A stretch of 64,000 nt of DNA from Sistotremastrum niveocremeum HHB9708 (Eukaryota > Basidiomycota > Agaricomycetes > Sistotremastrales > Sistotremastraceae), in NCBI GenBank assembly GCA_001630475.1, contig KV419394.1, forward strand, positions 1,302,001-1,366,000. The letters are read 5' to 3'. Position numbers and translations under genes: made by a program. Positions 10,260-21,868 of this stretch are shown here, in pieces. The notes under the pieces were generated by a model that saw only the letters and a list, made by a program, of their open reading frames with translations, was not told where the DNA came from and did not search any database. The stretch's first letter is position 1; every line of letters begins with the position of its first letter.

Positions 10260-11795
10260 ATGTCGACTCACGGTGTCATCAACGGGTACAAAACCATGCG
10301 TACGTCGCTCTTCATGTCTGTCTAGTCTTCTCCGTATGCTCAACATCATCGTCCCATCCAGCCCTCGATGATCCGACAAAGGTGATAAAAGTCATCGCCT
10401 CTGATGGCAAGTCAGGCGAGCAGAAGGACATCGCCTACACAAACTGCAAAGTCGCTGGAAATGGCTCCTTTGGCGTCGTCTTTCAGGCAAAGATGGTCGG
10501 CGTTCCCAAAGACTTGGAGGACATTGCCATCAAGAAAGTTCTCCAGGACAAACGTTTCAAGGTACTTGCTCCCCCGTCTCGTGCCACACGCCTCGCCCTC
10601 ATTGCGCTTCCAAAGAATCGTGAACTCCAGATCATGAGACTTGTCTCTCATCCCAACGTTGTGGATTTGCGAGCATTCTTCTATTCCAATGGCGAAAGGG
10701 TACACTTTCACTGATCTTATATGATCCGCCCCCTTTTCCTGATCACTCCACTCTCCCTTGGCAGAAAGACGAAGTCTACCTCAATCTTGTCCTTGAATAC
10801 GTTCCTGAGACCGTCTACCGCGCCTCTCGTCATTATGTCAAGCTGAAGCAACCCATGCCGACTCTCCAAATCAAGCTGTACATGTATCAGCTTCTCCGCT
10901 CACTTGCCTACATCCACTCTGTTGGAATCTGTCATCGGGATATCAAACCTCAAAACCTGTTGCTCGACCCTGCAACAGGCGTCCTCAAACTGTGCGATTT
11001 CGGGTCTGCGAAAATCTTGGTGCAGGGCGAGCCGAATGTAAGCTACATCTGCTCGCGCTATTACCGCGCGCCAGAGCTCATCTTTGGAGCTACGAACTAC
11101 ACGACCAACATTGGTACGCGATGCATCTTGGAGTTGTGCCGAGTCACTGCTGACCTCTATTTGCAGATATCTGGTCGACAGGATGCGTCATGGCAGAACT
11201 CATTCTTGGCCAGCCATTGTTCCCGGGCGAAAGTGGCATCGATCAATTAGTCGAAATCATCAAGATTCTCGGCACACCTTCCCGAGAACAGATCAAGACC
11301 ATGAATCCTAACTATATGGAGCACAAGTTCCCTCAAATCAAGGCGCATCCGTTCTCGAAGGTGATCCGAATGACTCTCTTGTCGTGAAGGGGGTAACTGA
11401 CCAAGTGGTTGCATTGCAGGTGTTCCGTCCGCGCACCCCGCCGGAAGCTGTGGATCTTGTGTCCAAGCTGCTCGAGTATACGCCCGAGGCTCGCTTGAGC
11501 GCCATCGAAGCCATGGTCCATCCGTTCTTTGACGAACTCCGTGTTGAGGGGATGAGGATGCCGAACGGGAAAGAATTCCCTCGCTTGTTTGACTACACAC
11601 GCGAAGGTCAGTGGCTCAAACCATCAGGAGTGGAGTGACCGTGTCTGACGCTGATGTCCAGAATTATCTATTCAACCGGCGCTGAACCGACAGCTGGTGC
11701 CGCCTTTCTGTGAACCGGAGCTGCGCTCGCGGGGCATTACGTTGGATGGTTTTGTTCCGATACCTCTTGATCAATTGAGAATTACGCTGGATTGA
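10260..11795 (+). CDS. Glycogen synthase kinase 3 (GSK-3/shaggy family)
   Basis: CMGC Ser/Thr kinase. Seven exons (10260-10299, 10362-10561, 10616-10699, 10765-11113, 11167-11360, 11420-11606, 11662-11795) join in phase to 395 residues, the family's usual fungal length. Motifs in order: glycine loop [12 protein letters not shown], catalytic Lys in [36 protein letters not shown], and the activation loop [15 protein letters not shown] with the regulatory Tyr of GSK-3 ([10 protein letters not shown]). After the C-lobe ([20 protein letters not shown]) it ends [16 protein letters not shown]. Start [13 protein letters not shown] lies at the end of a pyrimidine-rich leader. Acts in nutrient, stress and cell-cycle signalling; targets here are unknown. 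Followed on the same strand by the F-box WD40 gene. Confidence 0.95.
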
Positions 11796-12010
11796 TTGCA
11801 GCGCTCCTCTGTCGTTTTGTCTCGTTTTCTGATTGTTTTCCATCGTGTGCCGTATTTCGTAGTTGCGTTACAATGTCCGACTTATATAACATCGGAGTTC
11901 GAATTGACCCCCCATTTCGCCATCGCACACAAGAACAGCATAACCAGCGCGAATGTGCCTTTGCGCCCCTACTTCAAGCGAACCCCCGCCCCTTCCTCCC
12001 AACCGCCACC

Positions 12011-14274
12011 ATGTCGTCTCCTGACTCGCCAACTCAGTCGCAGTACGCCTGCGACACCATCCCCGCCCCCCTCCACCTTGAAATCGACAGGCACCGCGCA
12101 CGGTCGCATTCTCCCCAAGACCCTTTGACATATCTGGATATCAGCCCCAATGCTGCTTTTGACGTCCCTACCCAGGAGGAGCTCATGGATGCAGATCACA
12201 ACCCCCAGGGGCCATCACATCCAGCGGAAGACCTGCCAGGCGCTGGTGCTCCGCCCCCTAGGAAACTCTGCGTTCGTCATTTGAGAATGGCTGATGAAGG
12301 CACTCTTTCGCATTTGCAATCAGTCAGTGTCCTGGTTTCATACCTTCCAATATAGATCTAATATATGCTATCTAGTCGCTGGACGCACTCCCGATGTCTG
12401 AACGACAGACGATCAACAACATCTGGTCTACATTCTCGTCTTCTCCACATTCTCGGCGAAACATCATTCTCCAAGGTCTTCTCACGATGTGTTGCTTTTC
12501 GCAGCTCTCCCTCCTCTCAGATCGCCTAGGAGATCTCATCCGCCTCGACCCCTTCTCTGTCCTTCCAAAAGAAATCTCCCTGAAAGTGCTAGGCTACCTC
12601 GACGCTTTTTCGCTGGGCCGTGCCGCCCAAGTTAGCCGCTCATGGCGTGTGTTGGCAGATGATGACGTCTTATGGCACAATATCTGCGAACAGCATATCG
12701 GTCAAAAGTGTCGCAAGTGTGGCTGGGGTTTGCCACTTATGGTAGAGAAGAAGAAAAGACTGACTCGCCCCGGTCTCACGTCATCTGCATCCACCGCCTC
12801 TGTCTCATCCGCATCCTCACAAGCTGAGGTCGAGCCAGAGCAGACAGAGCGACCGCCGAAACGCAGAAAAGTTTCTCCTGGTCCGCCGTCACTTGAACCT
12901 GCGCCCATGATGACCGCCTACTTCGATGCCCCAACTCAGATGACGAGGCCGTGGAAATCGGTCTATTGTGAGCGTTTGACTATCGAGAGGAACTGGCGTA
13001 GTGGACGATGCTCTGTGACCACCTTAAAAGGTCATACAGATGGTGTCATGTGTATGCAGTTCAACGAGAACTTGATACACCCCTCGTATCCTGTTCTCAT
13101 TACCGGCTCATACGATCGCACTGCTCGCGTATGGAATCTCGAAACTGGCGAGGAGGTCTGTGTTCTGCGTGGCCACACTCGTGCGGTTAGAGCCCTGCAA
13201 TTTGACGAAGCCAAGCTCATCACCGGAAGTATGGATCGCTCATTGCGCGTTTGGAATTGGAGGACGGGTGCTTGCATCCGCGTTCTCGAGGGCCATACAG
13301 AGGGCGTTGTATGCCTTAAATTCGATTCCAACATCCTGGCTAGCGGCAGCGTCGATACGACGGTGAAGATATGGAACTTCAGGAACGGCGAATGTTTCAC
13401 GCTCCGTGGACATCGCGACTGGGTCAATGCGATCGAACTCTGGGACGATCCGTCCTTCGCCTTCTCCGAACGACCGACACCGAGTACCTCCGCCAACGCC
13501 CTCCCCGATATCGACCCGGGGAAACTTCTCTTCTCTGCTTCCGACGATGGTACCATTAAACTATGGGATTTAGCTCGTCGTACCTGCGTCCGCACGTTCA
13601 CCGGCCACGTGGGCCAAGTACAATCTATCAAGCTTCTAATGGTCGGTGCCGACTGTGCGGCCGATGATTCGGACGATAGTCATTCTGATCGCGAAGATGG
13701 AGACTCCGACCATGCTACTCGTGTGGACAATAACCTAGCCTCTCCTGGCCACGTTCTGGGCTTCGTTCCTGCTTCGTCATCGCAGCCGGCAATCATCGCC
13801 CCGCATGGCATTAATAATCAGAACCACGCAACCGAAGGCTTGGCTTTGCACTTCGATGCCACTCCGCAGAGTCCTCCGCTCGAAGGCTCGTGGTTGCACG
13901 CGAAAAGCCCAAGCGCGAGGCTTGGCCGTAGCAAGGGCAAAAGTCCCGCTCCCGCCAATACCAACCGCCAAAGACCGGTATTGATATCGGGAAGTCTCGA
14001 CAATACGTTGAAGACGTGGGACGTGGAAACTGGTGAAACGATTTCCACAATGTTTGGTCACGTAGAAGGGGTGTGGGCGGTGGCCAGTGATAACCTCCGT
14101 CTGGTTTCTGGAAGCCACGATCGTACCATTAAGGTATGGGTTCGCGAGGAAGCCAGATGCATGGCTACGCTAGTAGGCCATCGCGGTGCCGTGACATGCC
14201 TTTCATTGGGCGATGATAAAATTGTTTCTGGTAGCGATGACGGTGACATACGGGTATGGAACTTCTCGCGCTGA
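12011..14274 (+). CDS. F-box/WD40 SCF substrate receptor, MET30/sconB-like
   Basis: Substrate adaptor of an SCF ubiquitin ligase. Two exons, 12011-12322 and 12376-14274, give 736 residues; ATG 12011 has a strong context (CCGCCACCATG). Residues 85-150 carry the MET30/scon-2-type N-terminal motif (CVRHLRMADEG, SLDALPMSERQTI, ILQGLLTMCCFSQLS). The F-box follows (LPKEISLKVLGYLDAFSLGR, VSRSWRVLADDDVLWH) and the conserved CRKCGWGLPL. After a Ser-rich linker come seven or so WD repeats, starting HTDGVMCMQF and GSYDRTARVW, with an acidic insertion of about 130 residues between late repeats (DDSDDSHSDREDGDSDH). It ends VSGSDDGDIRVWNFSR. In model fungi this protein tags the transcription factor of sulfur assimilation and reads heavy-metal stress; that substrate is inferred from the family. 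Confidence 0.87.
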
Positions 14275-14657
14275 CGGCTTTATTTATGACTTGGTCTTGC
14301 TTCCCTTTTTCTTTCGTTGAGTTGCTTTCTGGTATCGTGTTCTCTGTATTATCTCCTGCATTCGCATTTGCTATCTCAGTATTTGGTCCTGTTCGTTGTA
14401 TCGACAGTAGTAATTTTCTAATTTTGACTATACTTCCCAACGCCTGTTCATGTGATTGGCACTCAGATGCAGGAAAATGCTCTCCATCTCCAGTATAACG
14501 CTAAGGGCAACAATGCGCGTAACAGATCTACAAGAAAATGCGATACATCATATGCTAATAATATAGATCATGCAGTCCTCCAAATACAACGAGCTAAATT
14601 GAAATAAATTAAGTGAAATCCGATCTGAGGTCTCATGAATGTCCCGGTCATTAAAAT
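14275..14657. other. Convergent spacer
   Basis: AT-rich 3' flanks of the MET30-like gene and the kinase/RasGEF gene. Several AATAAA-like stretches (around 14600-14615) may be polyadenylation signals. Nothing else seen. Confidence 0.4.
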
Positions 14658-17600
14658 TTAGCGCTTAAGGAATGGAACTTTAGAACGGCCAGACTTGCTC
14701 GTAGAGGAGCGAGCGAGCGGAGGCATGGTCTCCCGGAGAGTGTTGTTTTCCTCATATACGAGTGCGGCAAGACGGTCCTCGTACTTCGAGTCAAAGTTAG
14801 CGTCGGAGATCAAGCTTTTGGTTTTGGTTTGGACATATGCCAACGCCCGGGATGCAATTTCCAGTTGGTGACGGGGTTTCTGGAAAGAAAGAGCATCTTG
14901 AATGGGCTTGAGCATTCGTCTATACCAATCAAAATCCACGCGTCCCTCGCCATCAGTGTGAGGCCTGTGACGAGGGAACTCTCGTTTGATGAGACGAACG
15001 CATAATCCTGAATGAGCATGATTAGATCCCGGCAAAGTGATCATAAAGGTAAAACTCACTCAGATGAGGGATGCACGGACTAGAGCCTGATTTGAGCTCA
15101 ACGTAGTATGGTCTCCATTCGGTCCTACCAACAAGCGCCAGTGATGAATCCTTCAGACGCTTAGTAGCAGCTCCCTCTATGCCGCTCTTCGTCGATGGCA
15201 GTCGCGATAGCACATCGTCACAAGTAATGAGAATTGCCGCGGCGCAAGCATAATTTCGAAGCTTCAAGCAGTCCTGTAACATGATTCTGAGACAATCATG
15301 ACGCAGAAATTGTGGCCTGCCCACCTCTCCGATGCAAATCATAAACCCGATCATATTTCTCCGCTTGTCCAATTCAGATTCCGAGACAATACAATCTTTC
15401 ACCCATCTTGCCACACCAGTCATCGTATTTAGAAATGACTCATAAGGACGCCCTTGTGGCTGACCATCCAGTTCGGCAAGAATATGGACGGGTTTTATCA
15501 GCTCGAAAAGATCTCCGGCGACCTTTGTGAGAGCAGATGCAACCTTCATGGAGGTAAGGACATCCAAGGAACATAGAGGAACATCTGAGAAATAATCTTG
15601 AGTGGGTGACCTCAGGATATCTTTGATCTAGGACCAGTGATGGTTCAGCTGATTGGGTTCCAGCAAGCGCAATCTACATACCTGTTTATCAACGTGTCCA
15701 CTCAAGATTTTGATCTGATCCCGAAGATCTTCGTCGAAGGTGGCGGAAATACTTCGCACAAATTGGTTCAAACGTTGGAGCAAATCACTTTCGCCGATCG
15801 TCAGTGTTAGCATTGGGACCCAATCGCACATAGTTTTCAGCACGCTGGAAAAATATGTTAGGGATCGGACATCAATGGTGGGGATAGGCTTTACTCAAGC
15901 TGCAGATCAACGATTTCATCCGATCCTTGAAAGCCATCGCGATATATCTCCTCCAATTTAGTCAGGATCTCGCTATGAGAGGCGAAGACAGGATACACGT
16001 CAAAAAAGACGTGTTGATAGTCAAGTCCCCGGTCAAAGTCTAAGCGTCCTGCGATCAACATCATAGCCGACGCCATAACAGAAAGATGATACCCTTTAAT
16101 TCGGACACAAGACAGGTGATTAAGGCGTCCACGGACCCAGCCATCACCTTTCCAGAATCATCGCGCATCACATCTTGTGGATCCAGAGTATACATTCTTG
16201 GAGCGAACAAATCCGGAGGGTGATGATCTGACATACTCGTACTCGACCCGGTGTTTCGCCTCGCAAGGTGAACCTCATCAGAACCCCAAGTAAAGCGATT
16301 CTCGTTGGGAAGAGAACTGTGAGAAGAGGCGGGACTGCCATGTCGTGCTGACAGAGGCTGAGATATGGAGCCGTGAGACTTGTCCAATGGAAACGCAGTA
16401 TCAGGGAAGGATGATGGGAGAGATGACCCCAATGGCGGCAGCGTAGACACTCTATGCTCGGCATGACTTGCACGAGCGCTATGATCAACATGAGCAATGG
16501 CGGAGTGAGGCCGCCGCTGTATCGGCCGGCTCAGAGATTCGTGTGGGAGGGGCGGTAACGGTCGAGGAGGATGTTTGGGTTGTTGCACTTGGGAGGGCTG
16601 GGAATTTTGAGAGGGCTCTTCCGGTATCGTTGGTGGCACAGGAGAAACGGGGGACAATCGAGGTGGTGTCACTTGCGGTGAAAATCTGTCGAGTGAATTT
16701 CGGTGACGCGTTGAGAATGAACGTTGAGGTGGCACTGCTCGACGTAAGTATTGCGTGGCACACAGAGATTGTAGGGTACCTGCTGAGACGGGTTGCGGAG
16801 GGTGCTCAGACACGGGGGATGCCAACATATGGGGTCGAGGACAGTGCTCGATGTCTTCCAAAACCTTTTCTGAAGTTGGTCGGAACGCAGACTGAGGCCC
16901 ACAGCAGCGTAGCATCAAGTCCCATAACTGATCAGTCATGCCTCTGTGGTACGTTTCCTCTCCAGGACGGCTGGGTAATCCACCCGACAGAATAGCCCTG
17001 ACCACGAGGGCGTCATCTGTGATTGTGTGATAGGGCACTTGACCTTCAATTAATTCAAAGCTATCAAGATGTGTCAGAATCACTGATGCTCAAGGAGGAG
17101 ATTATAGAGTCACCAAGTCATCCCAAAACTCCAGATATCGCTTTCGAGAGTGAAGTCCAACCGCTGGGTAGCTAGCAATTCTGGGGCGCGCCATCGTTGG
17201 CTTGACGACGTTTGTGCAAGTGCAGCCGGATCTGCGTACTACAAAATCATGAGAGATTATACACACCCTATATAAAATCACCGAACCTTCTGGATTGCGG
17301 TACTCATTCCGTAATCGGTAAGGCAAGCTACTCCTGCGATTGAAATCAAGACGTTGGCCTGACTGTCTTGTCAGCAAGAGATTCAGAAAATGAGCAAAAA
17401 GTTCCTGACCCCCCTCAGATCTCCATGCGATACACCTTTGCTATGTAGGTATTTCAAGCCTGCGGCTACTTCAGCCAGCTAATTTTCATTAGTCAATAGA
17501 ACCATTGAAAAAGAAAAGGGGTCACGATTTTAACACGATCGACTTGAGGGTCCTTGGCGATGTATTGAAGAGCGTCTCCGTTTTCCATCCAAGGACTGAC

Positions 17601-19067
17601 GGTGTAGACAAGCCCTTGTATGTTTGCGACGCCGTAAACCATCATTATCTGGGAGTGTCGAAGTCCCCGCCAACTGTCAACGTCCTTGAGGAAACTCTAC
17701 AAGCGTCACGCGTTATACACTACATGTCGTCAAGGATATAGCACTCACGCTAAGCACGGACTGCGAAGTCCCAAGAGCCCTGGGGTACTTGAGTGCGACC
17801 TGGACAATCATCAACCACGGCGTGGGTTTTGAATGAGAATAGTGACCTTTGCTCCATGCCATTCTCCTTGGTAGACATCATTATGAGTGCCAGCCGTGAT
17901 GGCCACGGTGCTGGTTTTCTTGACTTCGCCGGACACTGCATCACAGGCATAAGAACAAGTCCTGCCTTCGAAGCAAGATACGCACAATCCACCCCTGGTG
18001 GCATCACAAGTTCACTCTCCCGGAAATCGGACAACAGATCTTTGAGGTCATCTCGTTGCTCATTGACATTAGTGTCCGTTCGGATAGCCTGGACTTGGTT
18101 AGACTCCGGATTTTGGGTAGGTCAATAATGCTGACATCTTCCAACGATTCTATGAGAGGTGCCGCTTGTTGCGGCTGCTGCTGCATCAGGGTCCTGATTT
18201 CTTCCTTGATAGAGAGCAGGAAGTCACGCAGTTCAGAACTATCCTTCTGACGATTCTGATCTGCGATCTGTTGAGCACGACTGACACCCATGATCCCCGA
18301 CATCTGGAATTTGGAGACGAATCGATCGAGATTCTCGGCGAAGGTGTCTATGCAGTTGGTCAGATTAGTTCAAGAACATAAACGTGAAGTCAGGGACGCA
18401 CCCAGGCCCTGCTGTATCTCTGACTGCTTCATCGCGCTCTTAACTTTATTATACTTCGACCATCTCTCCATCTTTTCGGCCACATTGATGACGGAACTGT
18501 CTGCGTGTCAACCAAGCTCGTTATGAAGTGGTTGGCAGACGTACTACTCCAGCTCGTCAATGGCAGCCTTCATTTCGTCCGACCCCTCTCGATAAACCTC
18601 ATGGTCCCGAATGTCCAGGAGTAGAACTGTGCATCGATCGTGTAATTGGATACATCGGTTCTGTCACGACGCTGCTCAGTTTGTGCCTGAGAAACGGGTC
18701 AAACAGAATTACCTTATAGATCTTGATATTATCCACGATTTTCCAAATCTTCAGGCCTGAGGGATAGCTCTTGTATGAGAATGTGCCCGAATTCAGCAAC
18801 GTAGGACTCGCATGCTTGTAGTCCTGGTGAGAGGCCAGGGACTGGGGCAAGCCCAGAAGCGTCCGAAATGAGCCTCTCTACTGAGTAGCCCGCTATTCCA
18901 AAATTAAGGACATCTTGGATAGGCATAAGGACTTGAAGTGTCTCCAAGCGTCTCAAGATATATGGGAGGAGGTAGGTGTCTGTAAGATCATCCAACGGAA
19001 CCCGGCCGGGAGTGAATAAACTAGTAGAGAGTGCCTTAGCACAGCCACAGTCCTGTCTGCTGCGCAT
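14658..19067 (-). CDS. MLKL-like NTD / TKL protein kinase / REM / RasGEF fusion
   Basis: Long multi-exon gene; 5' end uncertain (open frame reaches 19067). Parts, 5' to 3'. (1) About 18.05-19.05 kb: helical N-terminus with VPGLSPGLQACESYV, MERWSKYNKVKSAMKQSEIQ, QGLG, NLDRFVSKFQ, QIADQNRQKDSSEL, matching the MLKL-like four-helix N-terminal domain common ahead of Agaricomycete kinases. (2) About 16.85-17.95 kb: kinase with VYQGEWHGAKVALKYPR (beta-3 Lys), LRHSQIMMVYGV, YTVSPWMENGDALQYIAK, LKYLHSKGVSHGDLRGANVL, TDYGMS and SSQRWRAPELLA: catalytic Lys, HGDL and DYG are present, but the glycine loop is poor. (3) 16.2-16.8 kb: Pro/Ser/His-rich linker. (4) 15.65-16.15 kb: REM/RasGEF_N region (GSVDALITCLVS, DFDRGLDYQHVFFDVYPVF). 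(5) 14.7-15.6 kb: RasGEF catalytic fold (VASALTKVAGDLFELIKPVH, ARWVKDCIVS, CIPHLSGLCVRLIKREFP). Ends VPFLKR. I infer a signalling switch acting on a Ras-like GTPase. Confidence 0.72.
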
Positions 19068-19918
19068 GCATTCACGTCAGAGTCACATTGACATCATGCT
19101 CGACTCAATCGCCCTTAGGACCATTGTCTTGCAACACAGATGGAACGTTTAATGACCGTCTTTTTGCATCTTGGATCCTCCAACGCGTGACTCGCCTGAT
19201 AGCAGTTGATCCCGGTTCCTGAGAGGCTTCTTTTCAATGCAGGTACTGTATGACTTTGTGACCTCGTAATCTCCAAGTTGAACGGCCTTAAAAAGGTTCA
19301 CAATCAATACTGGCTGCAAGGTGTCCATAAGCCAAAGCTTCGATCCTTGCCTAGCATCTACCTCGCTCTGATCTTGATATCGTCCTTAGGCGGTCACGGA
19401 TAATGCGGGCAACTATGAATCCGAGATATTGATTCCATCCATATTCTATTGGTCGGGCTGCGAATCGGCCTTTCTGTGTCAATCAAATAACTTGGGTCGG
19501 CGGGGCCCGCTGTGACGAGCTCGGGTTTCTAATATATGTCAGCCCTCTTAGCGGTGACCCTCATTCTGATTTTCCTTAGCATGCCTATGCGACAGTTACG
19601 TTCTGGGCCTGTCTGCGTCCAATGGTGCTTTGGGCTTGGACCTATTCTGTGTTCAAGTGCTCCCCTCTTGATCTGCGCGCTGAGTGCTCTTTCACGTGCA
19701 GTACAGCAGCTGCTTCGCAGTAGACAAAAATGGGGAGTTCTCAGGTTTTCTAGACCATTTTGCCCAAAGCTCGGCATGCTTCTTGTTCTTGTTCGGTGGT
19801 CCATTGTTAGGATCTCTTTGGTGCCATTTGCGGTATATCTGGTATATCCCCATGTTCTGATACATATACTGCGAATTCGGTGTTTGCGTCCTTCATTCTC
19901 TTTCCCCTCCCATACCAC

Positions 19919-20080
19919 TCTCTCACCGGCGGGATGTTGTTGTCCCACCGTGAGGGCTCGTCGTCCTTCGGGACTGAACAGGATGGTGTGCATCTGCGTC
20001 AACAATGTACCCGGCGCATTACTTCGGTAGTGCTGCAGGCCTTCATTGACCATACCTGAAGAGTTGAGCTGAGCAAGGGA
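19919..20080 (+). repeat. Direct repeat, copy A
   Basis: Starts CTCTCACCGGCGGGATGTTG and ends GAGTTGAGCTGAGCAAGGGA. The same order of blocks (GATGTTGTTGTCCC, GTGAGGGCTCG, GGGACTGAACAGG, GTGTGCATCTGC, ACCCGGC) returns 336 bases downstream in copy B with scattered substitutions. Confidence 0.85.
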
Positions 20081-20254
20081 CCACTTCTACCATGTCGACA
20101 GACGGTTGTTCTTGTCCTCTTCGCGCTTGAGCGGATGGCATTGAACTGGTATTTGTGGGAGCATATTACATTCAGTAGGCTCAATTCGCTTGCGCCTTGT
20201 GTCTGTGAACTCGGGGAAGCCACCTTCAATCCTGTCATTCATGGCCTTTCTACT

Positions 20255-20412
20255 CTCTCACTGACGGGATGTTGTTGTCCCGCCGTGAGGGCTCGCTGTT
20301 CTTTGGGACTGAACAGGCTGGTGTGCATCTGCATCAACAACGTACCCGGCACATTACCTCGGTTTTGCGCAGGCCTTTGTTGACCATAACCTGGAGAGCT
20401 GAGCTGAGTGGG
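20255..20412 (+). repeat. Direct repeat, copy B
   Basis: Starts CTCTCACTGACGGGATGTTG and ends GAGAGCTGAGCTGAGTGGGA; by eye roughly four in five bases match copy A. The similarity seems to extend weakly outward: CTCAATTCGCTTG occurs near 20180 and again near 20476, suggesting a decayed tandem array of 300-340 base units. Confidence 0.85.
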
Positions 20413-20894
20413 AGCTCCTTCACTTGTGATGGGGCCGGAGGGGTGACTGTGGGAGCTAATCGGACTGTGTGGACTCAATTCGCTTGGGTCTTTCGCCGTT
20501 TTGCAGTGGGTGTTGTCTATTCGCGGTTCCCTGCGCTGCGCGTCCTCCAGCGTAGGACGTGTTTTGTCCGATACATATTCCAGCTGACGGGGCGATGTTT
20601 CACAGTTCTATGTCTCTGGGCTTTTGTATCACTTCCTCAGTGATTACAGGTAACATCTATACACGTGCTCCATGTACTACTGTTCGAATCTCCTGAGAGC
20701 TCACAATTCAATCGTAAAGATTAAATGCACAGTGTTCATAATATGCCATCGAGTTCAAGTCAGAGTTATTACATAAAGCTTTCAGTGAAGTCGAGCGCCA
20801 TACAATTCAAGCTGCAAACATCAGCTTCATTGAGCCTACGAACTCGGAAAGAAAACCTACCAAACACGGATAAATAACCCGACCGAGCCAACTA

Positions 20895-21565
20895 ATGGGC
20901 GGGACCCAATCCACTCCCGAGAACGATGAAAAAATATTCGAGAGCCAAGTTCCTTTGAACGTGAATCATCTTCATGCAATAAATGGTCGCAGTGCTGACT
21001 TGAATCAAAGTTCTCGCAGGATCTCGTGAACCACCTCGCTGAGAACCTACCTTCGACCGCGACTTCACCAGCACGCCAGGAGCACCTGGACTCTCAAGTC
21101 CGCAAGAGAATAGACGAGGAAGCTGCACGGCTACGCGACCAGGATGCCTCGGTGAAGGAGGCTATTCGTCAGGCGCTGGATGCGAGTATCCAGCACGATG
21201 CACCCAGCTCTGATGACGGACCCAGCAGCCCTGAATTGCAAAAATCCCTCGATCAGGTCATCGAGCGAGTGCAACGTTTAGACACTCAGAGGCAGTCATT
21301 CAGTTCTGATGAGACGACGGTGAAAGGTCAGGCGGTGGTAGAATGTTACAAGTATGTTCCCCATTCCCTCCTTCGAGCTGCACTTGATTTATCTTTCTGA
21401 AGAAAACACTCCAAGACGCCCCTGGACTGTTGGCGAGAAGTTGCAGAATTTCATGCTTCTGTGGCCGAGCTTGAGAAGGTGAGCTATCCATTCCATAACA
21501 TCTGCACACGCCCGAAGCTCAAACCTTCTATGCAACCTCAGAAATACGTGAAATCTCTGGTTTAA
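20895..21565 (+). CDS. MICOS subunit MIC19 (CHCHD3-like)
   Basis: Peripheral subunit of the mitochondrial contact-site and cristae organising system. Four exons (20895-20960, 21011-21351, 21403-21478, 21542-21565) join in phase to 168 residues. The start MGGTQSTPENDEKIF offers an N-terminal Gly for myristoylation, then the family signature VPLNFSQDLVNHL. The middle is a charged coiled coil (DEEAARLRDQDASVKEA). The C-terminal Cys pair is spaced C-x10-C (ECYKKHSKTPLDCWREV) and the protein ends LEKKYVKSLV, as in fungal Mic19, which lacks one half of the twin-Cys CHCH fold. Nothing odd seen. Same strand as the thioredoxin-PITH gene, 303 bases apart. Confidence 0.88.
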
Positions 21566-21868
21566 CCTCTCCTGTATTGAGCTGCCCATGCAGGATCTGT
21601 TTCCTAGAGTTGTGTTCGTCCGCCTTTCGTTTTGCTTGATTTTAAACAGTCGATGTCCGGTGGCATGATTTTGAGCTGTATAACCATATCCTATTCCACG
21701 CATATACATACCGTCGATTCCTATTTTTTGCACCCAGTACGAGTATAGCCGGTTTGAATTTCCTGGTCGGCGACTAAAAAAGAATACCACTCAACCGGTG
21801 ACGCCAGCCGCGCATACCGCCTTGGTCATCATCTCTCCCTTTCGCGCTGCACGCTCGTATCAGGATCT
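21566..21868. other. Spacer between MIC19 and thioredoxin-PITH
   Basis: No gene seen; pyrimidine-rich near the downstream start (CTCTCCCTTTCGCGCTGC). Confidence 0.4.

Larger units (their letters stand above)
19068..20894. other. Gene-poor stretch with diverged direct repeats
   Basis: No gene with family motifs. Open frames exist on both strands but their conceptual products are Cys/Arg/Leu-rich and repeat each other because of the DNA repeats listed separately. Part of 19068-19300 may hold the first exon of the kinase/RasGEF gene. I see no terminal inverted repeats, target duplications, or transposase or reverse transcriptase motifs. Confidence 0.5.

Noticed and set aside
19529-20053. Long open frames on both strands in 19.5-20.6 kb as genes
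   Set aside because: Their products mirror the DNA direct repeats, are rich in Cys/Arg/Leu, and show no family motif, signal or intron pattern.
19068-20894. A transposable element in the gene-poor stretch
   Set aside because: No terminal repeats, target duplications, or transposase or reverse transcriptase motifs were seen; only internal direct repeats.
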